A DNA stretch of 35,272 nucleotides from Deltaproteobacteria bacterium (GTDB lineage: Bacteria; Acidobacteriota; Holophagae; Holophagales; Holophagaceae). The stretch's first letter is position 1. Each line of letters begins with the position of its first letter. The stretch is from assembly GCA_020048105.1 (NCBI GenBank), contig JAIFMW010000218.1, positions 1 through 35,272 on the forward strand. The letters are read 5' to 3'. Shown here in pieces: positions 23,420 through 31,114 of this stretch. Below the pieces are notes generated by a model. The model searched no databases. It was not told the DNA's origin and saw only the letters and a program-made list of their open reading frames with translations. Both the position numbers and the translations under genes were made by a program.

Positions 23420-25192
23420 ATGACTTCCTTGAAGTATTTCCTTGCGGCTGCAGGCTTCACGCTCGCGGCCCAAGCCAATCCTGATGTGTTGATGCACCTT
23501 TCGGCCCAGGCCAAGAGCTACACCTATTACCCAAATCCTGCCGCCTCGAGGAGTGCGTTCTTGGCCACAACCCGGCTCTTTACCAAGGCAGGCAAGGACG
23601 AGAGCCTCATGGGCAAGAGCTTCACCACGAATTGGGGGATTTCTTTAGATGCCTTTGATGGCGGGGTGCTGCTGGCTGAGTTCGCGAGTGAGCCCGGCAA
23701 TCCCAAGCGCGTACTGGCCCTTGGCACCATCAAGCCCTTGGAAATCCTGAAGCGCCTGAAGGCCCGCAAAGACGGGGCCGGTTGGTCCTATCGCCTGCTG
23801 CCGTCGGCCGGGGGCGAGGAACGGTTCGTGGTACTGCGCCAAGGCGTTTTGCTCCTTTCGGACCATCGTGAATTGTTAGAAGTGCCCGCTACCTTGGAAG
23901 ACTTGGGTTCCCTGCGGTCCTGGATGTCGGGGCTGGATATGGTGCTGGGCACCACCCGCAGCCAACTGACCGCGGGTTTGATGCAAGCCAAACAGGGCAT
24001 GGCCATGCTTCAGGCCATGCCGGATCAACCGAAGAAGGAGGGCGAGGAGAACCCCAAGGCTGATTCGGCCAATCTGGCGATTTTGAAACCGGTTTTCCAG
24101 TTCTTAGAACCCTTCGTGAGCAACCTTCAGGCCTCTGCCGATACCGCGGCTCTGGGTGTGGGTTTCCGGCCGGAAGGCGTGCACATGAAGGCGCAGGTCT
24201 TCTTCAAACCGGGCAGTCCTTTGGGGGCCGATACCAGCTCGCTTTCAGCGGGCACCCGGTTGCAGGGTTTGACGGGCATGGACCATATCACCGCGGGCGG
24301 TTTTTCGGGCCCAGCCATGGCGCCACTGGCGGGCTTAGGTACCGTAATGATTCGTGGCATGGTGGGGAAAACGGCCGATCCAGACCTCTTGAAGCGCTGG
24401 GAGGCCAGCCAGGAAATCACCACGAAAGGACTGCAGAACATTGCCTGGTCCCTGGCGATGCCGACCAAGCCGGGCGCTCCTTGGCTGACGGGAATCCACG
24501 CGGCCATGAAGGTGGCGGATGCTCGTGCCCACCTTGCGGCCATGGCCGATGGTCAGGAACTCTCGACCCAGTTGCTGAAGGCTCTGCCGAAGGAAGCCCG
24601 CCTCTCGCTCCCCATGACTTTCCAGCGCGGCATTCTGCCGGATGTTCCGAGCCTGGGCGTTTCCATGGATCTTTCGGGTCTCATGGGTGAGAAGGGAATG
24701 CCGCCCCAGGCCGGTGCGGCCATGACCATGATGCTAGGTGGCCCTAATTTTCAGATGTCCTATGGCCTGTTGAACGACACCACGATCGTAATGACCGTGG
24801 GGGATGCCAATGTTTTGAAGGATGCCTTGGCTCGGATGAAATCAGGCCAGCTTCTCGAACAGCAGCCTGCCGTGCAGAAAGCCTTGGGCATGCTGCCCGC
24901 AGGGGCGATTTACCAGATGCTTTTCAGTCCGGCCGGTTTCACTCAGGCCGCCAAGACCTTGATGGCCACCCTGGGGGGCGGCCAGAAGGTGGCTTTGCCG
25001 ATTTGTTCGGATAGCCAGATTGCCGTGGGTGTCTACTGGACCCCCGCCGGATTGGGCTTCAATGGCGTAGCCCCAGTGGCGGCGATGAATGACCTGAGTG
25101 CCTTGGTCAAGGCCTTTGATTCCTTGAGCGGGGACAAGAAGGGCACTCCCGCCAAGGCCAGCAAGACCCCTGCCCGAAAGGCGAAGAAGTAA
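23420..25192 (+). CDS. exported protein of unknown function, possible FliA-regulated
   Basis: A 590-residue protein with a signal peptide (MTSLKYFLAAAGFTLAAQA) and no Cys at the cleavage site, so secreted or periplasmic. The body alternates beta strands and Ala/Leu/Met-rich helices; a hydrophobic region (FSGPAMAPLAGLGTVMIRGM) looks like a buried strand-helix unit. The C-terminus is a Lys/Ala/Pro-rich tail (GDKKGTPAKASKTPARKAKK). It recalls DUF3352-like large periplasmic proteins, but I cannot confirm a family. The ATG follows TAGGAGCTGAT, a good ribosome binding site. A sigma-28-like promoter precedes it and an 18-bp inverted repeat follows, so it is probably a single-gene unit. Confidence 0.85.
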   Translation: MTSLKYFLAAAGFTLAAQANPDVLMHLSAQAKSYTYYPNPAASRSAFLATTRLFTKAGKDESLMGKSFTTNWGISLDAFDGGVLLAEFASEPGNPKRVLALGTIKPLEILKRLKARKDGAGWSYRLLPSAGGEERFVVLRQGVLLLSDHRELLEVPATLEDLGSLRSWMSGLDMVLGTTRSQLTAGLMQAKQGMAMLQAMPDQPKKEGEENPKADSANLAILKPVFQFLEPFVSNLQASADTAALGVGFRPEGVHMKAQVFFKPGSPLGADTSSLSAGTRLQGLTGMDHITAGGFSGPAMAPLAGLGTVMIRGMVGKTADPDLLKRWEASQEITTKGLQNIAWSLAMPTKPGAPWLTGIHAAMKVADARAHLAAMADGQELSTQLLKALPKEARLSLPMTFQRGILPDVPSLGVSMDLSGLMGEKGMPPQAGAAMTMMLGGPNFQMSYGLLNDTTIVMTVGDANVLKDALARMKSGQLLEQQPAVQKALGMLPAGAIYQMLFSPAGFTQAAKTLMATLGGGQKVALPICSDSQIAVGVYWTPAGLGFNGVAPVAAMNDLSALVKAFDSLSGDKKGTPAKASKTPARKAKK

Positions 25193-25235
25193 GCCACGTT
25201 GGGGGCGCAACCCTAATTTGGTCGTGAGGCATCAC

Positions 25236-25282
25236 GGGCCGCGCAAAACAACCTGAACGGCATGGGTTGTTTTGTGCGGCCC
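25236..25282. repeat. 18-bp inverted repeat with 11-base loop
   Basis: Arms 25236-25253 and 25265-25282 pair fully, allowing one G-U pair. The sequence after the right arm is AAAAAT, and no T run follows the stem on either strand, so it is not a standard intrinsic terminator. It lies 44 bases after the stop of the exported protein gene and may still end or stabilise that transcript. Confidence 0.85.
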
Positions 25283-25292
25283 AAAAATATTG

Positions 25293-25338
25293 CGACCTTG
25301 TGGTGTGAAAAAAGAGTCGTATTTTTTGTCTCAGGTCG
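25293..25338. promoter_or_regulatory. nested dyad just upstream of the sigma-28-like promoter
   Basis: CGACCT (25293-25298) and AGGTCG (25333-25338) enclose an A6 (25308-25313) and T6 (25322-25327) pair. The right arm ends five bases before the candidate promoter at 25343. It could be a regulator site or an AT-rich upstream element. Unproven. Confidence 0.35.
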
Positions 25339-25342
25339 AAAT

Positions 25343-25369
25343 TTAAGCTTTCCGTGGGCTTGCCGAGAA
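25343..25369 (+). promoter_or_regulatory. sigma-28-like promoter of the response regulator/V4R operon
   Basis: TTAAGCTT, 11 bases beginning TCC, then GCCGAGAA: seven of eight matches in the -10-like box (GCCGATAA) and six of eight in the -35-like box. The predicted start is near 25376, giving a leader of about 100 bases. Confidence 0.6.
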
Positions 25370-25376
25370 AGACACT

Positions 25377-25411
25377 GGCGCGGGTCTGTATCCCGGCAAA
25401 GTCGGGACGCC
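25377..25411 (+). promoter_or_regulatory. structured leader with two mutually exclusive hairpins
   Basis: GGCG (25377-25380) can pair with CGCC (25408-25411). Inside, the CCCG at 25392-25395 can pair either with CGGG at 25381-25384 or, as TCCCG, with CGGGA at 25403-25407. Each hairpin has a seven-base loop. No known riboswitch consensus is matched. Confidence 0.35.
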
Positions 25412-25478
25412 CTCGTGCCACCGCAATTCACTGGTTTTCACGAGTGTTTCCCGTCAGGTCCCTTCTGGGGGTATCGAC

Positions 25479-26705
25479 ATGTCGCAGGGGTTGAATTGGG
25501 TTCTGGGCGAATCCCCCTCCGCGCATTCCCGAATGGGGCTGGAGCCTGGGCCCGATTCGCCACTTCCCGTGACATTGACCCGTGTATTGGTCGTGGACGA
25601 CGAACCCGAAATTCTGACCCTCGTCGCAGAGTGCCTAGCTGGGAAGTTCCAGGTGATGACCGCCTCGACGGGGGAAAAGGCCCTGGAGCAGTTGTTCGTC
25701 TTTGATCCCGAGATCCTGCTAACAGATATTCACCTGCCCGATATCGATGGCATCGAGTTGATTCGCCAAGTTCTCCTGGTGAAACCGAACCTGCGAATCC
25801 TGGTGATGACCGGGTTTGGCACGCCCCAGATCCAAGACCAGGCTCTTCGGCAGGGTGCGCTGCGGTTCCTGGAAAAGCCCCTTGATCTGATGACACTTGC
25901 CGATCATCTCTTGGAAATTTCGCATCGTTCCTTTGGTTTGACTGGCGATGGGATCGATGTGATCGACCTCACCCAGGTCATGCTGCTCTGCCGCAAAAAT
26001 GGCATTGTCGAATTCAAGGCGGCGGGTCGAACGGGGTTGCTGGTCTTCGAGGATGGGCAGGTGATCCACGCCTCCACCATCGAGGTTCGGGGAGATCCCG
26101 CCTACTTCGCCATGGTGCTTTGGAGGGTCGGTCAGTTCCAAACTCTTTCGATCGAACCGATCGATCCCGAGCGAACGATCCATATCTCCACGGAGATGCT
26201 GCTCATGGAGGGCGCTCGAATCCTGGATGAGCATGAACAGGCAGCACGCCAAACGGCACCCTTAGATGAAGTTCTTCCACCGATTCTCATCCCCCTGGCG
26301 GCCGAGAAGGCTGACGTCAGAACTCAATTTCAACCGGAGGTCGCAATGCTTCAAATCAAAGATCTTCTCAATGTTTTCATGAAGGAAGAAAGCGCTCGGG
26401 CCGCTCTGGTGGTGGACTGGGACGGCTTCGTGATTGAAGGGGTGGTCAAGGATCTCTCCCTGGGGATTGAAGCCATCGGTGCGGTCATTTCCACCAGTCT
26501 GGGCTCCACGCAGGTCATTGGGCGCGAACTCCAGGTGGGCAATATCAATCTCGCCATGTTCGAGTTTGAACACGGAACGGTCTTGGTGCGGGTGCTTGGG
26601 AAAAGTGGAATCCTGGCCGTACTGGTGGACCCCACGGCCAATCTCGGCCTGCCCAGGTTGCAGATTCGCAAATTGGCGCCACAACTCGAAGCAGCCCTCG
26701 GCTAA
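25479..26705 (+). CDS. response regulator: REC - PATAN (DUF4388) - roadblock/LC7
   Basis: A 408-residue protein without a DNA-binding domain. After a Pro/Ser-rich N-terminus, the receiver (about 34-150) has VLVVDDEPEIL, phosphoacceptor Asp83 in LLTDIHLPDIDG, and the conserved Lys133 in FLEKPLD. A DUF4388/PATAN domain follows (about 160-250: DVIDLTQVMLLCRKNGIVEF, GLLVFEDGQVIHA). The C-terminal part (about 285-400) matches the roadblock/LC7 fold (AALVVDWDGFVIEG, MFEFEHGTVLVRVLG). PATAN response regulators control pilus motors in cyanobacterial phototaxis, and roadblock proteins act on small Ras-like GTPases in polarity. Both point to motility or polarity control, here under a sigma-28-like promoter. 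The start has GGGGG upstream. The V4R gene follows after 11 bases. Confidence 0.9.
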   Translation: MSQGLNWVLGESPSAHSRMGLEPGPDSPLPVTLTRVLVVDDEPEILTLVAECLAGKFQVMTASTGEKALEQLFVFDPEILLTDIHLPDIDGIELIRQVLLVKPNLRILVMTGFGTPQIQDQALRQGALRFLEKPLDLMTLADHLLEISHRSFGLTGDGIDVIDLTQVMLLCRKNGIVEFKAAGRTGLLVFEDGQVIHASTIEVRGDPAYFAMVLWRVGQFQTLSIEPIDPERTIHISTEMLLMEGARILDEHEQAARQTAPLDEVLPPILIPLAAEKADVRTQFQPEVAMLQIKDLLNVFMKEESARAALVVDWDGFVIEGVVKDLSLGIEAIGAVISTSLGSTQVIGRELQVGNINLAMFEFEHGTVLVRVLGKSGILAVLVDPTANLGLPRLQIRKLAPQLEAALG

Positions 26706-26716
26706 GGGGGTGGGCG

Positions 26717-27373
26717 ATGACCAAATACGTCGACTGCCCTGATTCCTTTGTGCCCCTCTTCGAGGAGGCCGAGCGGCTGATTGAACCTACGTTTCTTGAT
26801 CAGCGTTGGGACCCGACCCACGGGGCGATGCTGGTGGGCGGTGAACGCTATGTCATGTACCGTTCCCGTTCCATGGCCATTCATCTGCGAGAAGAACTCG
26901 AACGGGTGGTTGGCCCCGCCGCCGACAGCGTTATCTATCGCTTCGGCAAGGCCTGCGGAAGCGCGGATGCCGACTACTATTTTTCGCTGCATCCCGAGTT
27001 GCCTGCTCCCTTGCGGCTCGCCATGGGACCGGTGGTCTTTGCTCTGGGTGGGTATGCCATCGTCAAGGTGCTTCCCGAGAGTGCGCCTTCTCCCGACGAG
27101 AACTATCTTTTGGTCTTCGAGCACCCAAATTCTTATGAAGCTGATGCCTATGGCACGCAGGGACTCACTAGCGAGAAGCCCGTCTGCTATCTGAATTCAG
27201 GATATTCCGCTGGATGGTGCGGGAAGGCCTTTGGCCTGACCCTTGAGGTCAAAGAAGTCGCCTGCACCGCCAAGGGGGATCCCTTCTGTCGTTTTGTCAT
27301 GGCCCCTCCCGCACAGCTCCGCAAACGCGTGGCGGAACTGTGCGAAACCTGGGGAATTGTGCCACCTAGGTGA
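26717..27373 (+). CDS. stand-alone V4R-domain protein
   Basis: A 218-residue protein whose C-terminal half is a V4R domain (4-vinyl reductase/XylR_N type): YLNSGYSAGWCGKAFGLTLE then EVACTAKGDPFCRFVMAPP, with the family Cys pattern and Gly-rich turns. V4R domains bind small hydrophobic ligands or metal-linked cofactors and usually sit on transcription factors or kinases; here no output domain is attached. The N-terminal half is less conserved. The ATG follows GGGGGTGGGCG and stands 11 bases after the response regulator. The natural reading is a ligand-binding partner for it. The 3' end overlaps the ccsA stop by eight bases, convergently. Confidence 0.85.
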   Translation: MTKYVDCPDSFVPLFEEAERLIEPTFLDQRWDPTHGAMLVGGERYVMYRSRSMAIHLREELERVVGPAADSVIYRFGKACGSADADYYFSLHPELPAPLRLAMGPVVFALGGYAIVKVLPESAPSPDENYLLVFEHPNSYEADAYGTQGLTSEKPVCYLNSGYSAGWCGKAFGLTLEVKEVACTAKGDPFCRFVMAPPAQLRKRVAELCETWGIVPPR

Positions 27374-29120
27374 CTTTGCGCTTCCAGAACATCTGTGGTG
27401 CCCAGCACAGCAGCATGAACACTAGCTGACTGGCAATGAAGCCACTCAGGGCCCAGAAGGCCTTGTCCATAAAGCCATAGGAATGTAAGCCCACGCCGAG
27501 CATGTTCACGCCGAACCAGGACAGGCTCGTGATGATGTTGCCGAAGATGGCCATGACCATGATGCCGCGATCCCGCACGTAGCCCACCAACCGGGCGTGC
27601 AGGATGATGGCATTCCACAAGACAATCAGCAGCGCGCCATTCTCCTTGGGATCCCAGCCCCAGAACCGGCCCCAGGATTGGTCGGCCCAAATCCCGCCCA
27701 GCACCGTGCCCACGAAACTAAAGAGTAGGGAAAAGCAGATCACGCCATAGACCATGCCCGAGAGAGCCTTGGAGGTCTCGACATCGGATTCGCCCACGAT
27801 GTGCTTGCGCAGGGTGTAGCCAATCGCAATGGCGCCCGCCAAAAATGTTCCGCTATACCCGATGGTGATGGTCACCACGTGAGTGGCCAGCCAGAAGTTG
27901 GAATCCAGCACGGCGCGCATCATCTCCATGGTGTCGCCATCCGAAGCCAGGTGATGGGCCACAATGAGCGACCCGAAACCCGCCGCCGCAGCCACTGCGG
28001 TGCCAAAGCCCTTGCGGTAGATGCGCTCCAGGATGATGCCCAGGATCACCGCGCCCCAGCCCACAAAGACGGCGGAGGAGTACAGATTGGTCACCGGTGG
28101 GCGGCCCTGCAGAATGACTCGAGAAACCAGCCCGGCTGTGTGAATCAAGGCGCCAGCCATCAGAATTGCGAGGGCGGTGGGCTGGAGCAATTCGCGCTTC
28201 CAGACCCAGGAGGCGAAGAGCACCAACAGGGCTAGCACGTAAATCACCATGCCCGCGTAAAAGGGCTGAGCTCGGTTGAACAGCAATTCGCTATCGGCTT
28301 GCTTTTGCGCTTCGGGTTGGTTGATCCGATTTTGAGTGCGCAGCTCAGCCGCTGCCCGATTGAAGGACTGGGGATCAGCATTGGCATAGGCGGCGCCGAG
28401 GCGGCCGAGCAATTCCAGCCCGGGATGCAGGGTGCCTTGGCTTGCGGCCCGAAGGGCTTCGCCTGTGTTTTTCCAGGCATCTGGATTCTGGCCGGGCAAG
28501 GGTGGCAACGGCCGGAAGAAGGCGATTTGAGCCATGGCCTCGTAGCGGTTGGTGGCCGCCGGCTGACCCGATACGCCTAGCTCGAAGGCGAGGCCGGGGC
28601 TATCCGCGAGTTGAATGGAATTCCGAAGCCGATGGTATAGGAGCAGGCGTGAATAGAGATTGGCAATGGCGTTCTGAAAGCGATCCCGCTTGGGAGCTTC
28701 GATGGCGTGAGCGGCTTGAGCCTGGCGCTCGATCGTTTCGATGTGCGGCAGGATGGTTTGAAAACTGAAATAGCGATTGGTGGTTTGAGGAACACCCAAG
28801 ATGCCCAGCACATCGGGGTCATTGATGACGAAGACCGGCTGAGTGTCGGCAACCGAAGTGCGGAACATGAGATCCGCCAGCCATTCCTCCGCTTGGATGG
28901 TGCGCCCTTCGAAACGGAAGCTCTGCTGACTGCGGATGACCAGCAGGGAGTTGCGGGCCATGGCGTCCAAAGGCTTGACCCGGCCGCCTTCCAAGACCGG
29001 CAAGCTACCAAAGGTATTCAGATCGAAGCCGCGCACCTTGGACGGGGGTAAGGCCAGGATCGCGGTCACCACCAGAACCAGTAGACCCGCCAGCCAGGGG
29101 ATGTATTTGGTGATTTTCAT
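27366..29120 (-). CDS. ccsA: cytochrome c biogenesis protein CcsA/ResC type (system II)
   Basis: A heme handling protein of the system II cytochrome c maturation machinery. It has 584 residues: an N-terminal transmembrane helix, a long soluble region (about 30-280), then about eight helices with the WWD heme motif SWGRFWGWDPKENGALLIVL (tryptophan-rich, about 482-494) and conserved histidines in HHLASDGDT, LATHVVTI and LHSYGF. It acts with ResB to deliver heme to apocytochrome in the periplasm. The ATG at 29120 overlaps the TGA of resB's proper frame (ATGA at 29120-29117). Confidence 0.93.
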   Translation of the reverse strand: MKITKYIPWLAGLLVLVVTAILALPPSKVRGFDLNTFGSLPVLEGGRVKPLDAMARNSLLVIRSQQSFRFEGRTIQAEEWLADLMFRTSVADTQPVFVINDPDVLGILGVPQTTNRYFSFQTILPHIETIERQAQAAHAIEAPKRDRFQNAIANLYSRLLLYHRLRNSIQLADSPGLAFELGVSGQPAATNRYEAMAQIAFFRPLPPLPGQNPDAWKNTGEALRAASQGTLHPGLELLGRLGAAYANADPQSFNRAAAELRTQNRINQPEAQKQADSELLFNRAQPFYAGMVIYVLALLVLFASWVWKRELLQPTALAILMAGALIHTAGLVSRVILQGRPPVTNLYSSAVFVGWGAVILGIILERIYRKGFGTAVAAAAGFGSLIVAHHLASDGDTMEMMRAVLDSNFWLATHVVTITIGYSGTFLAGAIAIGYTLRKHIVGESDVETSKALSGMVYGVICFSLLFSFVGTVLGGIWADQSWGRFWGWDPKENGALLIVLWNAIILHARLVGYVRDRGIMVMAIFGNIITSLSWFGVNMLGVGLHSYGFMDKAFWALSGFIASQLVFMLLCWAPQMFWKRKVT

Positions 29121-30246
29121 GATGCGGACCTCCGCCCCATCGACTTGCGCAGGGAAATGCCAAAGTGGAAGAGCAGGCCGAGCGTAATGACCAAACCACC
29201 TGCAAAATGGTGATGGTGTCGCCCTCGTATCCCGATTGATAGAAGGTCCGGCCCTGATACCGCAGGGGCTGGTTCATGTAGATGAGCACTTCCCGGTTAT
29301 CCCCTTGGTTGGTGTTCTGCAATTGCACAAGGCTGGAAAAATTCTTGGGGATTTCGGTGCCTGGGTAGACATCGTGGCGAAATTTCTTGAGGGTGAGCGA
29401 GTAGGGCAGATACTGGCGCTGAATGCGCATGGACATTACGTAGGTGCGGCCTTCATGGACGAAGGATTGAGGCGCGCCCAATTGCGTGGAGATCAGCCAG
29501 ACGCCGTAGCTTTGATTACCCGCCACGGGTTCAATGATGGCGCCGGGAAGGTTCATCTTGTTTTCGGCGGTTTCGCCAGGGAGCTCCGTCACCTTGACTG
29601 AGGCACCGACACCCCGATTGGCCAAGGGCGCATGATCCTCGGGGCGAAGTGCCGAGAGTTCCGCGTTTTTATAGAAACGCACAACCTTGATCGCCAGGGG
29701 GCTGCCGGGGAGGGGCAGGGCGCCACCCTTGGCCAACCGGGACGAAGGAATGGTAAAGACATTTTCAAAGGCAGGGTCCGACACATCGCGGATAACCAGT
29801 TCCGTGTCCCGGTAGCTTTCCAGGAAATTTACGGTCTCGCCTTCTCGAATAATCATGCGGTTGTCGACCTGCAGCGCACCGGCGACGAATTCACCGGCCA
29901 CCAGCAAGATGAGGCCCATGTGGATTACCCACAGCCCGGCCTTGTTCCAGGAAAAGGTAAACCGCTTGATCATGGCGGCCGTGAGATTGGCAATCAGCAC
30001 CAAGCCCACTAGGGCGCCACCAGGGAAGACCGGGATCTGGAACGTCGATCCTCTGGGACTCCACCATGCGAACCAACTGCGCATGTAGGTATTCACAGCG
30101 CCCAGGGTGCCCATCTCGACCTGGGCGAGGGTGCACAGAAACACCAGAGCCATCAGCAGTGTCAGACACGTAATGGTCAATTGCAGGGATGTCAGAGCGG
30201 CCCAAATGCGAGCGCCGATTTGTTGGATTTTAGTTGGCTGAGTCAA
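29005..30246 (-). CDS. resB: ResB-family cytochrome c biogenesis protein, C-terminus frameshifted
   Basis: ResB, partner of CcsA in system II heme delivery. An N-terminal transmembrane helix (TITCLTLLMALVFLCTLAQ), two further helices (ALVGLVLIANLTAAMI, LWVIHMGLILLVAGEFVAG) and a large periplasmic domain ending NQPLRYQGRTFYQSGYEGDT are normal. After ILQVV near 29195 the frame becomes non-coding-like and runs 116 bases into ccsA. Another frame reads GGLVITLGLLFHFGISLRKS, the expected last transmembrane helix, and ends at a TGA (29119-29117) overlapping the ccsA ATG. The RNP-W-PY segment that normally follows QVV is missing. As it stands, the protein lacks a true C-terminal helix, so it may be inactive or the assembly may be wrong. 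Confidence 0.85.
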   Translation of the reverse strand: MTQPTKIQQIGARIWAALTSLQLTITCLTLLMALVFLCTLAQVEMGTLGAVNTYMRSWFAWWSPRGSTFQIPVFPGGALVGLVLIANLTAAMIKRFTFSWNKAGLWVIHMGLILLVAGEFVAGALQVDNRMIIREGETVNFLESYRDTELVIRDVSDPAFENVFTIPSSRLAKGGALPLPGSPLAIKVVRFYKNAELSALRPEDHAPLANRGVGASVKVTELPGETAENKMNLPGAIIEPVAGNQSYGVWLISTQLGAPQSFVHEGRTYVMSMRIQRQYLPYSLTLKKFRHDVYPGTEIPKNFSSLVQLQNTNQGDNREVLIYMNQPLRYQGRTFYQSGYEGDTITILQVVWSLRSACSSTLAFPCASRWGGGPHHENHQIHPLAGGSTGSGGDRDPGLTPVQGARLRSEYLW

Positions 30247-30847
30247 GGCGCAGGCTCTCCATCAATCGCAGGAATTCAGGTTTGGCTTGAGCAACGGGGC
30301 CCGCCTCGCCGACCATTTTTAGGAACCAAGTGTTGCCATCCGCTGTGGAGAGTTGACCCGTAACCATGCGGGTTTTTACTTGGCCATCACTGGAAAAATC
30401 GAACACGGCGATGGCACCGGCCTTGGCCTTCACCGTCTGCCGGGTGGCTGCCAAGGTCTTTTCATCCGTGGGAGCAAGCCCGATCTGACCGCGCCAGCGG
30501 TTCACGTTCGCCAATTCGCCGCCGGCGGATCCCGCCAAAACCACAACGGAGATATCCAATTTTCCGGCACTGGGTGCCTTGAGCGTGGCGAAGCGCATGC
30601 CGCCGCCCTTTTCCTCGGACCAACCCTTGGGCAGGGTCCACTTCAAGCCACCACCTGCCGGCGGAGGCGGCACTTCGCCAGTGCCCATTCCCATCCCCAT
30701 GCCCTGTGGCATTCCCGTCGAAGGTGCGGCGGGGGTATTTTCCTTGGGCAGGCGATAGGTTTGAACCTCATCGCGGGAACAGCCCACCGTGAAAAAAAGC
30801 AAGGAGAGGCAAGGGGTCATCCACGTTAGGCGCAGCGGATTGGTCAT
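30230..30847 (-). CDS. lipoprotein of unknown function
   Basis: A 205-residue lipoprotein: signal peptide ending FFTVGC (Cys23), a Met/Gly/Pro-rich low-complexity linker (GMPQGMGMGMGTGEVPPPPA), then a domain with LPKGWSEEKGGGMRFATLKA, DISVVVLAGSAGGELANVNR and the end FLRLMESLRL. This resembles periplasmic proteins of unknown function found beside cytochrome biogenesis genes. GAGGAG precedes the ATG. It overlaps the resB start by 17 bases and starts 21 bases after phhB ends, so it links the two gene groups in one transcript. Confidence 0.82.
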   Translation of the reverse strand: MTNPLRLTWMTPCLSLLFFTVGCSRDEVQTYRLPKENTPAAPSTGMPQGMGMGMGTGEVPPPPAGGGLKWTLPKGWSEEKGGGMRFATLKAPSAGKLDISVVVLAGSAGGELANVNRWRGQIGLAPTDEKTLAATRQTVKAKAGAIAVFDFSSDGQVKTRMVTGQLSTADGNTWFLKMVGEAGPVAQAKPEFLRLMESLRLDSAN

Positions 30848-30868
30848 GATTGGGATCTCCTCGAAAGC

Positions 30869-31114
30869 TCAGGGCAGGAAAGGGGCAAGGGTTTGGTCGA
30901 TGACCTGGGCCAAGGCGCGGTCTTTTTCTGTGATGCCACCCGCATCGTGGGTGGTTAGGGTGAAACGAACATAGCCCCATCCAAAGGCAATATCCGGATG
31001 GTGGTTTAACCGCTCGGCAGGCTCTACCACAGCCTTGACCATGGAAAAGGCCGATAAAAAATCCGGAGTTTTGATCTCAAGTTGCAATGAATGAGGGCTT
31101 TCGATCCAAGTCAT
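30869..31114 (-). CDS. phhB: pterin-4a-carbinolamine dehydratase
   Basis: An 81-residue enzyme that regenerates the tetrahydrobiopterin cofactor used by phenylalanine hydroxylase. The core motif is present: LNHHPDIAFGWGYVRFTLTT followed by HDAGGITEKDRALA, with the catalytic histidines. The length is slightly short but typical. Its ATG overlaps the phhA stop as ATGA, so the two are translationally coupled and functionally linked. Confidence 0.93.
   Translation of the reverse strand: MTWIESPHSLQLEIKTPDFLSAFSMVKAVVEPAERLNHHPDIAFGWGYVRFTLTTHDAGGITEKDRALAQVIDQTLAPFLP

Noticed and set aside
25236-25282. Inverted repeat as a classical intrinsic terminator
   Set aside because: No T tract follows the stem on either strand; it is reported only as a dyad.
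25343-25478. Cyclic di-GMP (GEMM) riboswitch before the response regulator
   Set aside because: GGGACGC and GGCAAA are present, but the order, the intervening stem and the tetraloop-receptor parts of the consensus are missing.
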